This document shows positions 6,104-12,038 of a stretch of 12,454 bases of DNA, piece after piece. The position numbers and the translations under genes were made by a program. This stretch comes from an uncultured Oscillospiraceae bacterium (GTDB lineage: Bacteria > Bacillota > Clostridia > Oscillospirales > Acutalibacteraceae): the NCBI GenBank assembly GCA_900550095.1, contig URRG01000026.1, positions 1 through 12,454 of the forward strand, written 5' to 3'. Positions within the stretch are counted from its first letter, which is position 1. Every line of letters starts with the position of its first letter. The notes under the pieces were generated by a model. That model saw only the letters and a program-made list of their open reading frames with translations, was not told the DNA's origin and did not search any database.

Positions 6104-6991
6104 CTATACATCTTCTGCAGGCTGAAAGAGCTGAAAGACATCCTGGTAAAAGGAACTGAAGACGCTCCCTTTCCGCCACAAAAAGCTGAATTCATGAAAA
6201 ATAGGTGATTCCTCCAGAAGAATTTCACAAAGGCTGCCGGAGGATACTTCCGAGCGGACGGCGGGTTCATAAAAGAAGGAGATTCCCGCCCCAGCCATGA
6301 CCATGGATTTGATGGCCCCCAGGCTCCCCAGCTCTGTCAGGTGGGGAAAATCCCCTACAGAGAGATTCTGTTCCTCCAGAGCTCTTTCCAGCACCTCTCT
6401 TGTGCCGGAGCCGGGTTCCCGGATAAGAAGCCGCTCCCCCAAAAGATCCTCCAGCCGCTTAGGCTGCCGGGAAAAGGAGTAACCGGATGCGCACACAGCC
6501 AGGTATCGCTCCCTTTTATAGGGCAGGCTTTCATAAAATTGCTTTTGAAAGAACCCCTCTACGATGGCAAAATCGATCTCGCCTTCATCCAGCAGGCGCA
6601 GAAGTTCGGCGGTGTTGGCCGTTATCATCCGCAGGCGGATTTCCGGTTCCCGCTCCAATAGGCGCAGAAGGGGGGCAGGCATATTATATTCCGCTACTGT
6701 GAGGGTCGCGCCGAAGCAGAGACGGCGCTTTTCTGAAAGATGGCCGATAGCTTCCCGCAGATGGCGGGCGTCGTGCTGCATGGCGGCGGCTGTTTTGAAA
6801 AACAGCATCCCCGCTTCTGTTAGGGAGAGGCGCTTCCCTTCATAGAGGAAGAGCTTGGCGTGATACTCCTCTTCTAAAGCCCGGATATGCTGAGAGACGG
6901 CGGGCTGGGTGATGTGAAGGGCTTCCGCTGCACGGGTAAAGTTCATGGTCCGGCAGACGGCGAGAAAGGTTTCGATGCGAAAATCCAACAT
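6104..6991 (-). CDS. LysR-type transcriptional regulator, divergent from yeiH
   Basis: This is a 295-residue DNA-binding regulator. The N-terminal winged helix-turn-helix spans about residues 3-60 (FLAVCRTMNFTRAAEALHIT, then QPAVSQHIRALEEE), and it continues into the usual linker helix. The C-terminal effector-binding domain starts at about 90 with the strand CFGATLTV. It carries LLIREPGSGTREVLE, a motif shared with the CysL/YeiE/RbcR-type LysR regulators, and GAIKSMVMAGAGISFF near the second subdomain. The ATG complements 6989-6991, with an AAGAGGTG ribosome-binding site 8 bases ahead. It is divergent from the YeiH-type gene with 154 bases between starts, the arrangement also seen for yeiE and yeiH in enterobacteria. 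It therefore probably controls yeiH and itself. The effector is unknown; a sulfur oxyanion is a guess from family relatives. Confidence 0.94.
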   Translation of the reverse strand: MLDFRIETFLAVCRTMNFTRAAEALHITQPAVSQHIRALEEEYHAKLFLYEGKRLSLTEAGMLFFKTAAAMQHDARHLREAIGHLSEKRRLCFGATLTVAEYNMPAPLLRLLEREPEIRLRMITANTAELLRLLDEGEIDFAIVEGFFQKQFYESLPYKRERYLAVCASGYSFSRQPKRLEDLLGERLLIREPGSGTREVLERALEEQNLSVGDFPHLTELGSLGAIKSMVMAGAGISFFYEPAVRSEVSSGSLCEILLEESPIFHEFSFLWRKGSVFSSFYQDVFQLFQPAEDV

Positions 6992-7030
6992 GACGGTTCA
7001 CCTCTTTTCTAGTATAATAAAAATTTATGA

Positions 7031-7053
7031 TAAAATAAAGAAAGATAATTTTA
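7031..7053. promoter_or_regulatory. Candidate LysR binding site, TAAAAT-N11-ATTTTA
   Basis: A perfect 6-bp inverted repeat, TAAAAT (7031-7036) and ATTTTA (7048-7053), is separated by exactly 11 bases, which fits the T-N11-A rule for LysR-type boxes. It lies between the divergent lysR and yeiH genes and overlaps the candidate -35 box of yeiH. The surroundings are AT-rich, so chance occurrence cannot be excluded. Confidence 0.5.
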
Positions 7054-7078
7054 CCATATGATGAAAACGCCGTATACT
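7050..7078 (+). promoter_or_regulatory. Candidate sigma-70 promoter of yeiH
   Basis: TTTACC (7050-7055) and TATACT (7073-7078) are separated by 17 bases, matching 4 of 6 and 5 of 6 consensus bases. Transcription would begin near 7085, about 60 bases before the yeiH start. The weak -35 box, overlapped by the inverted repeat at 7031-7053, fits an activator-dependent promoter. No equally clear promoter for the lysR gene was found. Confidence 0.5.
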
Positions 7079-7104
7079 TGATAAAGAGGTAAAACTTGGA
7101 ATCT

Positions 7105-7123
7105 GCGGGCTTCGGCCCGCTTT
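7105..7123 (+). other. UUCG-capped hairpin in the yeiH leader
   Basis: GCGGGC (7105-7110) pairs perfectly with GCCCGC (7115-7120) around a TTCG tetraloop closed by C-G, the very stable cUUCGg class, followed by TTT (7121-7123). It lies in the yeiH 5' untranslated region, 22 bases before the start codon. It may be a weak attenuator or an mRNA-stabilising hairpin; the T run is too short for a convincing terminator. Confidence 0.5.
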
Positions 7124-7145
7124 GCGCTGCGAGGGGGAAATGAAC

Positions 7146-8174
7146 ATGAAAAAAATACGCGGGCTGATGCCCGGCCTTCTGTTGTGTCTGGTGATCGCCG
7201 TACCCTGCTGGTTTTTGGGAAAGGCCTTCCCCATTGTGGGCGGCCCCGTTTTCGCCATTTTGATCGGGATGGTGATCACGCTTTTTTACCGGCAGAAGAA
7301 GACTACACAGGCTGGGATCACCTATACCTCCAAGAAGGTGCTGCAGTATGCGGTGATCCTTCTGGGCTTCGGGCTGAACCTCTCTGAAATCGCCCGGGTG
7401 GGGGCTTCTTCCCTGCCCATCATTCTTTCTACCATCTCCACGTCTCTGATTGTGGCCTTTTTGCTGCATAAGCTTCTGCGGGTGCCGGGGAATATTTCTA
7501 CCCTTGTGGGAGTGGGCTCCTCTATCTGCGGCGGTTCCGCTATCGCCGCCACCGCGCCTGTGATTGGAGCGGACGACGAAGAGATCGCACAGTCCATATC
7601 TGTTATTTTCCTGTTTAATGTGATCGCTGCCTTGATTTTTCCAACTCTGGGCGGGCTCATGGGCCTGACGAACGAGGGCTTCGGCCTTTTTGCAGGGACC
7701 GCCGTGAACGATACTTCCTCCGTAACCGCCACAGCCGCCGCCTGGGACGGCATGCACCCCGGGGCCAATACGCTGGACGCTGCTACTATCGTGAAACTCA
7801 CCCGCACCCTGGCTATTATCCCTATCACGCTGGTTCTGGCCTTCTGGCGCACGGCTCGGGCCAAAAAGGCGGGGAACGCTGGGGAAAGCAGTTTCAGCCT
7901 GAAAAAAGTGTTTCCCTTTTTCATCCTCTTTTTTGTGCTGGCCTCGGTGATCACTACTGTGTCTGTTTCCCTGGGCGTGGATGCTTCCGTCTTCTCGCCC
8001 TTTAAGGAGCTTTCCAAATTTTTCATTATCATGGCTATGGCGGCTATCGGCCTGAACACCAATATAGTAAAGCTTGTGCGCACAGGGGGCAAACCTATCC
8101 TGATGGGGTTCTGCTGTTGGGTGGCCATAGGAGCCGTGAGCCTTTTGATGCAGCATCTCCTGGGGATCTGGTGA
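7146..8174 (+). CDS. yeiH: YeiH-type UPF0324 integral membrane protein (putative sulfate exporter family)
   Basis: This is a 342-residue polytopic inner-membrane protein with about ten hydrophobic segments, for example 8-28, 32-48, 66-84, 90-108, 152-172, 220-236, 256-276, 291-307 and 318-338. Family landmarks are the two glycine/serine re-entrant-like motifs GVGSSICGGSAIAA (122-135) and AGTAVNDTSSVTATAAAW (183-200), plus LLGFGLNLSEI (72-82) and its late counterpart AAIGLNTNI (299-307). Members are annotated as putative sulfate exporters, with little direct biochemistry. I chose ATG 7146 because GAGGGGG (7131-7137) is 8 bases ahead of it. ATG 7140 is in frame but only 2 bases from the same site. 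The divergent LysR regulator and the T-N11-A site suggest effector-induced expression. A terminator follows at 8247. Confidence 0.94.
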   Translation: MKKIRGLMPGLLLCLVIAVPCWFLGKAFPIVGGPVFAILIGMVITLFYRQKKTTQAGITYTSKKVLQYAVILLGFGLNLSEIARVGASSLPIILSTISTSLIVAFLLHKLLRVPGNISTLVGVGSSICGGSAIAATAPVIGADDEEIAQSISVIFLFNVIAALIFPTLGGLMGLTNEGFGLFAGTAVNDTSSVTATAAAWDGMHPGANTLDAATIVKLTRTLAIIPITLVLAFWRTARAKKAGNAGESSFSLKKVFPFFILFFVLASVITTVSVSLGVDASVFSPFKELSKFFIIMAMAAIGLNTNIVKLVRTGGKPILMGFCCWVAIGAVSLLMQHLLGIW

Positions 8175-8246
8175 TCTGGGTGCCGGAGACAGCGGAAAGC
8201 CGGTTTTTACTGCATAATGATGCGATGCAGACAATATTTTCTTTTG

Positions 8247-8269
8247 AGGCCGCCGGAAGGCGGCCTTTT
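8247..8269 (+). terminator. Rho-independent terminator after yeiH
   Basis: AGGCCGCC (8247-8254) pairs perfectly with GGCGGCCT (8259-8266) around a GGAA tetraloop, and runs into TTTT (8266-8269) and a further AT-rich tail. It is preceded by four T (8242-8245). It lies 72 bases after the yeiH stop codon and separates yeiH from the merR unit. Confidence 0.8.
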
Positions 8270-8399
8270 ATATATGGCATACACCTGAAATATCTCTGTT
8301 ATAAAAGGGCCTGCATGCTCTGTTATGTATTGGAAGAGGCTGCTATAGGGTCAAACAGGGAGGAATGAGTATAAAAATTAAAAAAATACTGTATTTCTC

Positions 8400-8430
8400 T
8401 TGACATGCAAGCGGCTTGAAGGTGTCTAAT
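8400..8430 (+). promoter_or_regulatory. MerR-type promoter with 19-bp spacer
   Basis: A perfect -35 box TTGACA (8400-8405) and a near-consensus -10 box TCTAAT (8425-8430, 5 of 6) are separated by 19 bases instead of the usual 17. This is the hallmark of promoters that MerR-family proteins activate by untwisting DNA. The spacer contains the inverted repeat CAAG-CGG-CTTG (8408-8418) near its centre. It lies 65 bases before the merR start, so the gene is probably autoregulated. Confidence 0.6.
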
Positions 8431-8448
8431 AGAAGGAGAAAACGGCAG

Positions 8449-8499
8449 ATGAGCGGGGTAGGCGCCTTTGTGAAGGCCGGAAGGGAGAGCTGTCTATGA
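8449..8499 (+). CDS. Possible 16-codon leader ORF translationally coupled to merR
   Basis: An ATG at 8449 follows AAGGAG (8433-8438) by 10 bases and opens a 16-codon frame (MSGVGAFVKAGRESCL). Its TGA (8497-8499) overlaps the merR ATG (8496) in an ATGA arrangement typical of translational coupling. Against it, the ribosome site lies directly beside the -10 box at 8425-8430, so a transcript starting near 8437 would lack it. It could be translated only from an upstream start. The peptide resembles nothing I know. Confidence 0.25.
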   Translation: MSGVGAFVKAGRESCL

Positions 8500-9122
8500 C
8501 GATCCGGGAAATGGAAGAAAAGACGGGTGTAAAAAAGGCTAATATACGGTATTATGAGGAGCAGGGGCTTTTGAAACCTCTGCGAAATAAAGGAAATAAC
8601 TACAGGGAATATACTTTGGAGGACGTGGGAACACTTAATCGAATAAAATTTCTGCGTATGCTGGGGATCTCTGTGCAGGACATTCGCAGGGTCCAGAAGA
8701 GAGAGATTTCCCTTCCGGTTCTGATGGAGCAGAGGGAAAGAGAGTTGGCAGAAGAACGCGCCCGGCTGGAGGAGATATGCCGGCTTTGCGAAAGAGTTCG
8801 CAAAGAGGAATGTGAGCTGGATACCCTGGAGCCGGAACGGCTGCAGCAGGAACTGGAGGAGGCCGAGAGGAGAAGGCTGGAAAAACGCCTGCAAAGAGAA
8901 GACCGCTCCCACCGTATGGGCCTTGAAGAACGAGACCGGCTTCTGACCCTTTTCCTGCAGGCTTTGGGATTTACATTTTTGTGCACTGCGCTGCTGTTCC
9001 GCCTGTGGATAGGGCAGCGGATTCCCCTTTGGACGACTTTTGCAGGGTTTGGATTGGCTGGTGTGCTCCTTATTGAAAAGTGGCGAATCCGAAAGAAAAT
9101 GGAAAAGGGTACGAGATTGTAA
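8496..9122 (+). CDS. MerR-family transcriptional regulator with predicted C-terminal membrane hairpin
   Basis: This is a 208-residue regulator. The N-terminal MerR winged helix domain spans 1-70: TIREMEEKTGVKKANIRYYE (2-21), EQGLLKPLRNKGNNYREYT (22-40), LGISVQDIRRV (56-66). A long charged, probably coiled-coil helix follows (about 74-145), with cysteines 95, 98 and 106 (a CRLC motif). The C-terminus has two hydrophobic segments, about 149-172 (LLTLFLQALGFTFLCTALLF and onward) and 176-194, joined by a short turn and followed by a basic tail (KWRIRKKMEKGTRL). That pattern predicts a membrane anchor with both ends in the cytoplasm. GGGAG (8483-8487) lies 8 bases before ATG 8496. The 19-bp-spaced promoter at 8400 suggests autoregulation. 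No obvious target gene follows in the same unit, and the effector is unknown. Confidence 0.9.
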   Translation: MTIREMEEKTGVKKANIRYYEEQGLLKPLRNKGNNYREYTLEDVGTLNRIKFLRMLGISVQDIRRVQKREISLPVLMEQRERELAEERARLEEICRLCERVRKEECELDTLEPERLQQELEEAERRRLEKRLQREDRSHRMGLEERDRLLTLFLQALGFTFLCTALLFRLWIGQRIPLWTTFAGFGLAGVLLIEKWRIRKKMEKGTRL

Positions 9123-9132
9123 ATATGCGAAC

Positions 9133-9176
9133 TTCCGCCGGAAATGGGAATTTCCGGGAAATTCTGTTCCCGGAAA
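9133..9176. promoter_or_regulatory. Cluster of TTCC/GGAA palindromes upstream of trmO
   Basis: Three dyads lie in a row: TTCCG-C-CGGAA (9133-9143), GGAAAT-N4-ATTTCC (9140-9155), and a perfect 10-bp inverted repeat TTTCCGGGAA (9151-9160) with TTCCCGGAAA (9167-9176) around a 6-base loop. The last could form a hairpin ending the merR transcript, but no T run follows. Its right arm reaches the -35 position of the promoter at 9188-9196, so an operator is the other reading. Confidence 0.4.
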
Positions 9177-9187
9177 GGAAAACGGTG

Positions 9188-9196
9188 TGGTATACT
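9188..9196 (+). promoter_or_regulatory. Extended -10 promoter element for the trmO group
   Basis: TGGTATACT matches an extended -10 box (TG-N-TATAAT with one mismatch). No -35 box is seen 17 bases upstream, where the palindrome arm lies, which is acceptable for extended -10 promoters. Transcription would start near 9203, about 128 bases before trmO. Confidence 0.45.
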
Positions 9197-9330
9197 GTAT
9201 ATAGCATAGAGCCACTGGCAGAGCGGATGACCGGACTTTGACTCCTTTGGGGAAAAGAAGCTGTTCCGGGGAAAAGGCAAAATGCCGCTGTTCAGTATGC
9301 TTTGCGGCACAATCGATGGAGGAAAGCGGG

Positions 9331-10059
9331 ATGCATATACAGGATGATAGATATTGTATGCGGAAGATCGCTGTCATAGAGACCGATTTTCCTACAAAAT
9401 TTGGGATCCCCCGTCAGAGCGGTTTGGAGGAGGGGCTTCGGTCGCGCATCGTATTTGAGAAGGAATTTCGGGACCCGGAGGCCCTGCGCGGGCTGTCGGG
9501 TTTTTCCCATATCTGGCTCATCTGGCTTTTTTCGGAGACCGCTCGGAAAAACTGGTCCTCTACGGTGCGCCCGCCCCGGCTGGGCGGGAATACGCGCATG
9601 GGCGTGTTTGCCACCCGTTCTCCGTTCCGGCCCAACCCGGTAGGGCTTTCCTGCGTCCGGCTTGAGGCGGTGGAAAGCGATCCGGCGGCAGGCCCGGTTT
9701 TGATAGTGTCGGGGGCCGACCTCATGGACGGCACTCCCATCCTGGATATCAAGCCCTACCTTCCCTTTGCGGACTGCCGGCCGGAGGCTTCCGGCGGGTT
9801 TGCAGAACCTCTTCGGGAAAAGGAGCTTCAGGTGGATATTCCTCCGGAATTGCTGGAACGCCTGCCGGAAGAGAAGCGGGAGCCTCTGCGCCGTATTCTG
9901 GCCCAGGATCCGCGCCCCTCTTACCAAAGGGATCCTGCGCGTATCTACGGGTTCCCCTTCGCAGGCTTTGAGATCCGTTTCACCGTTTCCGGGGAAAGGC
10001 TTTCTGTCTGTGAGGTCTGTGAGATCAGCCGGACGGAAAATGATCCATCCCGGGAATAG
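9331..10059 (+). CDS. trmO: tRNA (N6-threonylcarbamoyladenosine37-N6)-methyltransferase TrmO (TsaA/YaeB family)
   Basis: This 242-residue cytoplasmic enzyme uses SAM to methylate t6A37 of threonine tRNAs, giving m6t6A. Family motifs are present in order: KFGIPRQSGL (23-32), FSHIWLIWLF (58-67), the long signature GVFATRSPFRPNPVGLS (91-107), DGTPILDIKPYLPFAD (133-148), and DPRPSY...DPARIYGF (193-208) in the smaller C-terminal domain. Length matches E. coli TrmO (235). GGAGG at 9318-9322 lies 8 bases ahead of ATG 9331, which adds ten residues before the usual RKIAVI strand. ATG 9358 is in frame but has no such site. It leads a same-strand group: only 66 bases separate it from the EamA gene. The promoter is probably the extended -10 element at 9188. 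Confidence 0.95.
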   Translation: MHIQDDRYCMRKIAVIETDFPTKFGIPRQSGLEEGLRSRIVFEKEFRDPEALRGLSGFSHIWLIWLFSETARKNWSSTVRPPRLGGNTRMGVFATRSPFRPNPVGLSCVRLEAVESDPAAGPVLIVSGADLMDGTPILDIKPYLPFADCRPEASGGFAEPLREKELQVDIPPELLERLPEEKREPLRRILAQDPRPSYQRDPARIYGFPFAGFEIRFTVSGERLSVCEVCEISRTENDPSRE

Positions 10060-10125
10060 CCCCTGGAGGTTTTGGGAGAAAATAGAGGCGGAAGCAATAC
10101 ATAAAGAACGGGAGGGGGAACGGGC

Positions 10126-11010
10126 GTGTGGATCGCGGCTGCCTTTGGGTCGGCCTTCTTTGCGGGCGCTACGGCTATATTGGCTAAATGCGGCATGCGG
10201 GGCGTGGATTCCAATCTGGCGACAGCCCTGCGCACCATAGTGGTGCTGCTGTTTGCTTGGCTGATGGCTGGCATCACCAGCGGATTTGGCTTTCAGGGGC
10301 TCTTCTCCCTGGATGGAAAGACCGTAGCGTTTCTGGTTGCTTCGGGCTTGACCACAGGAGCTTCCTGGCTGTGTTATTTTAAGGCCCTGCAGATGGGGGA
10401 TGTGAATAAGGTCGTCCCTGTGGATAAATCCAGCACGGTCCTTACTATGCTTCTGGCGGCCCTTTTCCTGGGGGAAGATTTGGGCGGCTGGAAGCTGCCC
10501 GCGCTCCTGTTGATCGCAGTGGGGACATGGCTGATGATCCGGAAAAAAGGAACGCCGGAGGGCGAAGCGGCGGGAGCCGGCAGGGGCCGCTTCGGCGGAT
10601 GGCTCCTGTTTGCAGCCGGTTCGGCGGTTTTCGCGGCTCTTACCTCTATTTTGGGAAAGATCGGCATGCAGGGGATCGATTCCAATTTAGGGACGGCCAT
10701 CCGCACGGGAGTAGTGCTTTTGATGGCATGGGCGGTGGTCTTTCTAACCGGAAAGCAGAGAGATATCCGCCGTATGGATAGAAAAAACTGGATATTTGTC
10801 ATTTTATCCGGCTTCGCAACGGGAGCTTCCTGGATCTGCTATTACAGAGCCTTGCAGACTGGGCCCGCCAGCGTGGTGGTTCCCATCGATAAACTCAGCA
10901 TTCTGGTAACGGTTGCCTTTTCCCGGTTTGCGTTTCAGGAAAGGCTGGCCCCAAGGGAGGCCGTTGGGCTTGTGCTTCTCACTGGGGGAACGCTGCTTCT
11001 TCTGGTCTGA
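10126..11010 (+). CDS. EamA-family (DMT superfamily) transporter with internal duplication
   Basis: This is a 294-residue membrane protein with about ten hydrophobic segments in two homologous halves, the DMT arrangement of two EamA domains with five helices each. The duplication is plain: KCGMRGVDSNLATALRT (21-37) repeats as KIGMQGIDSNLGTAIRT (178-194), SGLTTGASWLCYFKALQMG (73-91) as SGFATGASWICYYRALQTG (228-246), and VVPVDKSS (96-103) as VVPIDKLS (251-258). A charged linker (about 138-158) joins the halves. The start is GTG 10126, supported by GGAGGGGG (10111-10118) 7 bases ahead. Such proteins usually export metabolites or drugs; the substrate is not evident. It probably shares a transcript with trmO and perhaps the HAD gene. 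Confidence 0.94.
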   Translation: MWIAAAFGSAFFAGATAILAKCGMRGVDSNLATALRTIVVLLFAWLMAGITSGFGFQGLFSLDGKTVAFLVASGLTTGASWLCYFKALQMGDVNKVVPVDKSSTVLTMLLAALFLGEDLGGWKLPALLLIAVGTWLMIRKKGTPEGEAAGAGRGRFGGWLLFAAGSAVFAALTSILGKIGMQGIDSNLGTAIRTGVVLLMAWAVVFLTGKQRDIRRMDRKNWIFVILSGFATGASWICYYRALQTGPASVVVPIDKLSILVTVAFSRFAFQERLAPREAVGLVLLTGGTLLLLV

Positions 11011-11183
11011 ACGGGTCTCGGCCTGCAGCTTTGGGAAAACGGCGCTGGAATCTGCCGTCTAAAGGACCGGCGGAAAAAGCGCGGGCTTTGAGCGCACGGT
11101 TTTTTGCCGTGAGCGGACGGTATGCGGGAGGTTTTGGAGGCTGCGCAAGCCGGGAGGGCGGATCGAAGGGGGAAAGAGTTCGC

Positions 11184-12038
11184 ATGAAAGTACAGGAATT
11201 GCAGGGAAAAACGCTCTATGTTTCCGATCTGGACGGTACTCTTCTGAACAGAGAAGGCCGGCTTTCTTCTTATACGGCGGACACACTGAACCGGCTGCTT
11301 CGGGCGGGGATGCCGTTCACCTATGCCACGGCCCGCTCTCTGTCCTCCGCCTCTGTCGTCACAAAGGGGCTGGAGGTGGATTTTCCTGTGATCGTGTACA
11401 ATGGTGCGTTTATACAGTCTGCCGTCACAGGAAAGACGATTTCTTCTCTGGGATTTTCTCCGGAGGAACAAGACGCGGTTTTCAGCCTTCTTGTAGCGCA
11501 CGGCGTATATCCTCTGGCATACAAATTTCTGGAGGGCCGGGAACGGGTCCAGTGGATGCGGGAATGTGAAAACGAAGGGGTGCTTCGGTATCTGGGGGAC
11601 CGGGCCGGCGATCCCCGCATGCAGCGGGCAGTATCCCTGCAGGAGCTTCGCCGGGGCGAGGTCTTCTATTTCACCTGCATCGGGGAAAAGGAAGAGCTTC
11701 TTCCCGTGTATGCAAAAAGGGAAGGGTTTCCTTTTGCCCGCTTTACCCTTCAGCAGGAGATTTACCGCCCGGAGTACTGGCTGGAGATCATGCCCGCCCT
11801 AGCTACCAAGGCCCGCGGTGTAGATCGGCTGAAAGTGCTTTTGGGCTGTGAAAGGGTGGTTGCCTTTGGGGATGCGGCGAACGATCTGCCGCTTTTCCAG
11901 GCGGCGGATGAGAGCTATGCGGTAGCAAACGCAGTCCCTGAGCTGAAGGCCGCCGCCTCAGGGATAATCCCTTCCAATGAAGAGGACGGCGTGGCCAGGT
12001 GGCTGGCGGCGCATTGGGAGCTTTTTCCCGTGCGGTAA
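11184..12038 (+). CDS. Cof-type HAD-IIB family phosphatase
   Basis: This 284-residue cytoplasmic hydrolase has all four HAD motifs. Motif I is YVSDLDGTLL (12-21) with nucleophile Asp15 and acid/base Asp17. Motif II is TYATARS (46-52, Thr49). Motif III is Lys209 in ATKARGVDRL. Motif IV is VAFGDAANDLPLF (226-238, with Asp230 and Asp234). The large cap between motifs II and III and the length fit the Cof/YidA subgroup, which dephosphorylates sugar phosphates, nucleotides or flavin-pathway intermediates; the true substrate is not predictable. ATG 11184 is preferred: AGGGGG (11167-11172) precedes it and the protein starts just before the conserved first strand. The frame is open back to 11031, but that part is Arg/Gly-rich and unlike the family. 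It follows the EamA gene after 173 bases. Confidence 0.93.
   Translation: MKVQELQGKTLYVSDLDGTLLNREGRLSSYTADTLNRLLRAGMPFTYATARSLSSASVVTKGLEVDFPVIVYNGAFIQSAVTGKTISSLGFSPEEQDAVFSLLVAHGVYPLAYKFLEGRERVQWMRECENEGVLRYLGDRAGDPRMQRAVSLQELRRGEVFYFTCIGEKEELLPVYAKREGFPFARFTLQQEIYRPEYWLEIMPALATKARGVDRLKVLLGCERVVAFGDAANDLPLFQAADESYAVANAVPELKAAASGIIPSNEEDGVARWLAAHWELFPVR

Larger units (their letters stand above)
8175..8495. other. Intergenic region: yeiH terminator, MerR-type promoter, short upstream ORF
   Basis: This 321-base gap contains, in order, the yeiH terminator (8247-8269), an AT-rich stretch (8370-8398), a consensus-like promoter with a 19-bp spacer (8400-8430), and a 16-codon open frame (8449-8499) that overlaps the merR start codon. 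No larger gene is supported. Confidence 0.6.

Noticed and set aside
7096..7143. 15-codon TTG-started leader peptide ahead of yeiH
   Set aside because: Its ribosome-like AGAGGT (7085-7090) would sit at the predicted transcript start, the start codon is weak, and the frame mostly decodes the UUCG hairpin.
6840..8234. 464-codon open frame on the minus strand opposite yeiH
   Set aside because: The composition is His/Gln/Arg/Gly-rich with no motif, and it lies wholly opposite the well-supported YeiH gene and part of lysR. It is a codon-bias shadow.
8343..9377. 344-codon open frame on the minus strand opposite merR
   Set aside because: It spans the merR gene, its promoter and the palindrome cluster, and its product is Phe/Leu/Pro-rich and motif-free.
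11031..11183. 51-codon N-terminal extension of the HAD phosphatase
   Set aside because: It is an Arg/Gly-rich stretch before the first conserved beta strand. ATG 11184 has a ribosome site and gives the usual family length.
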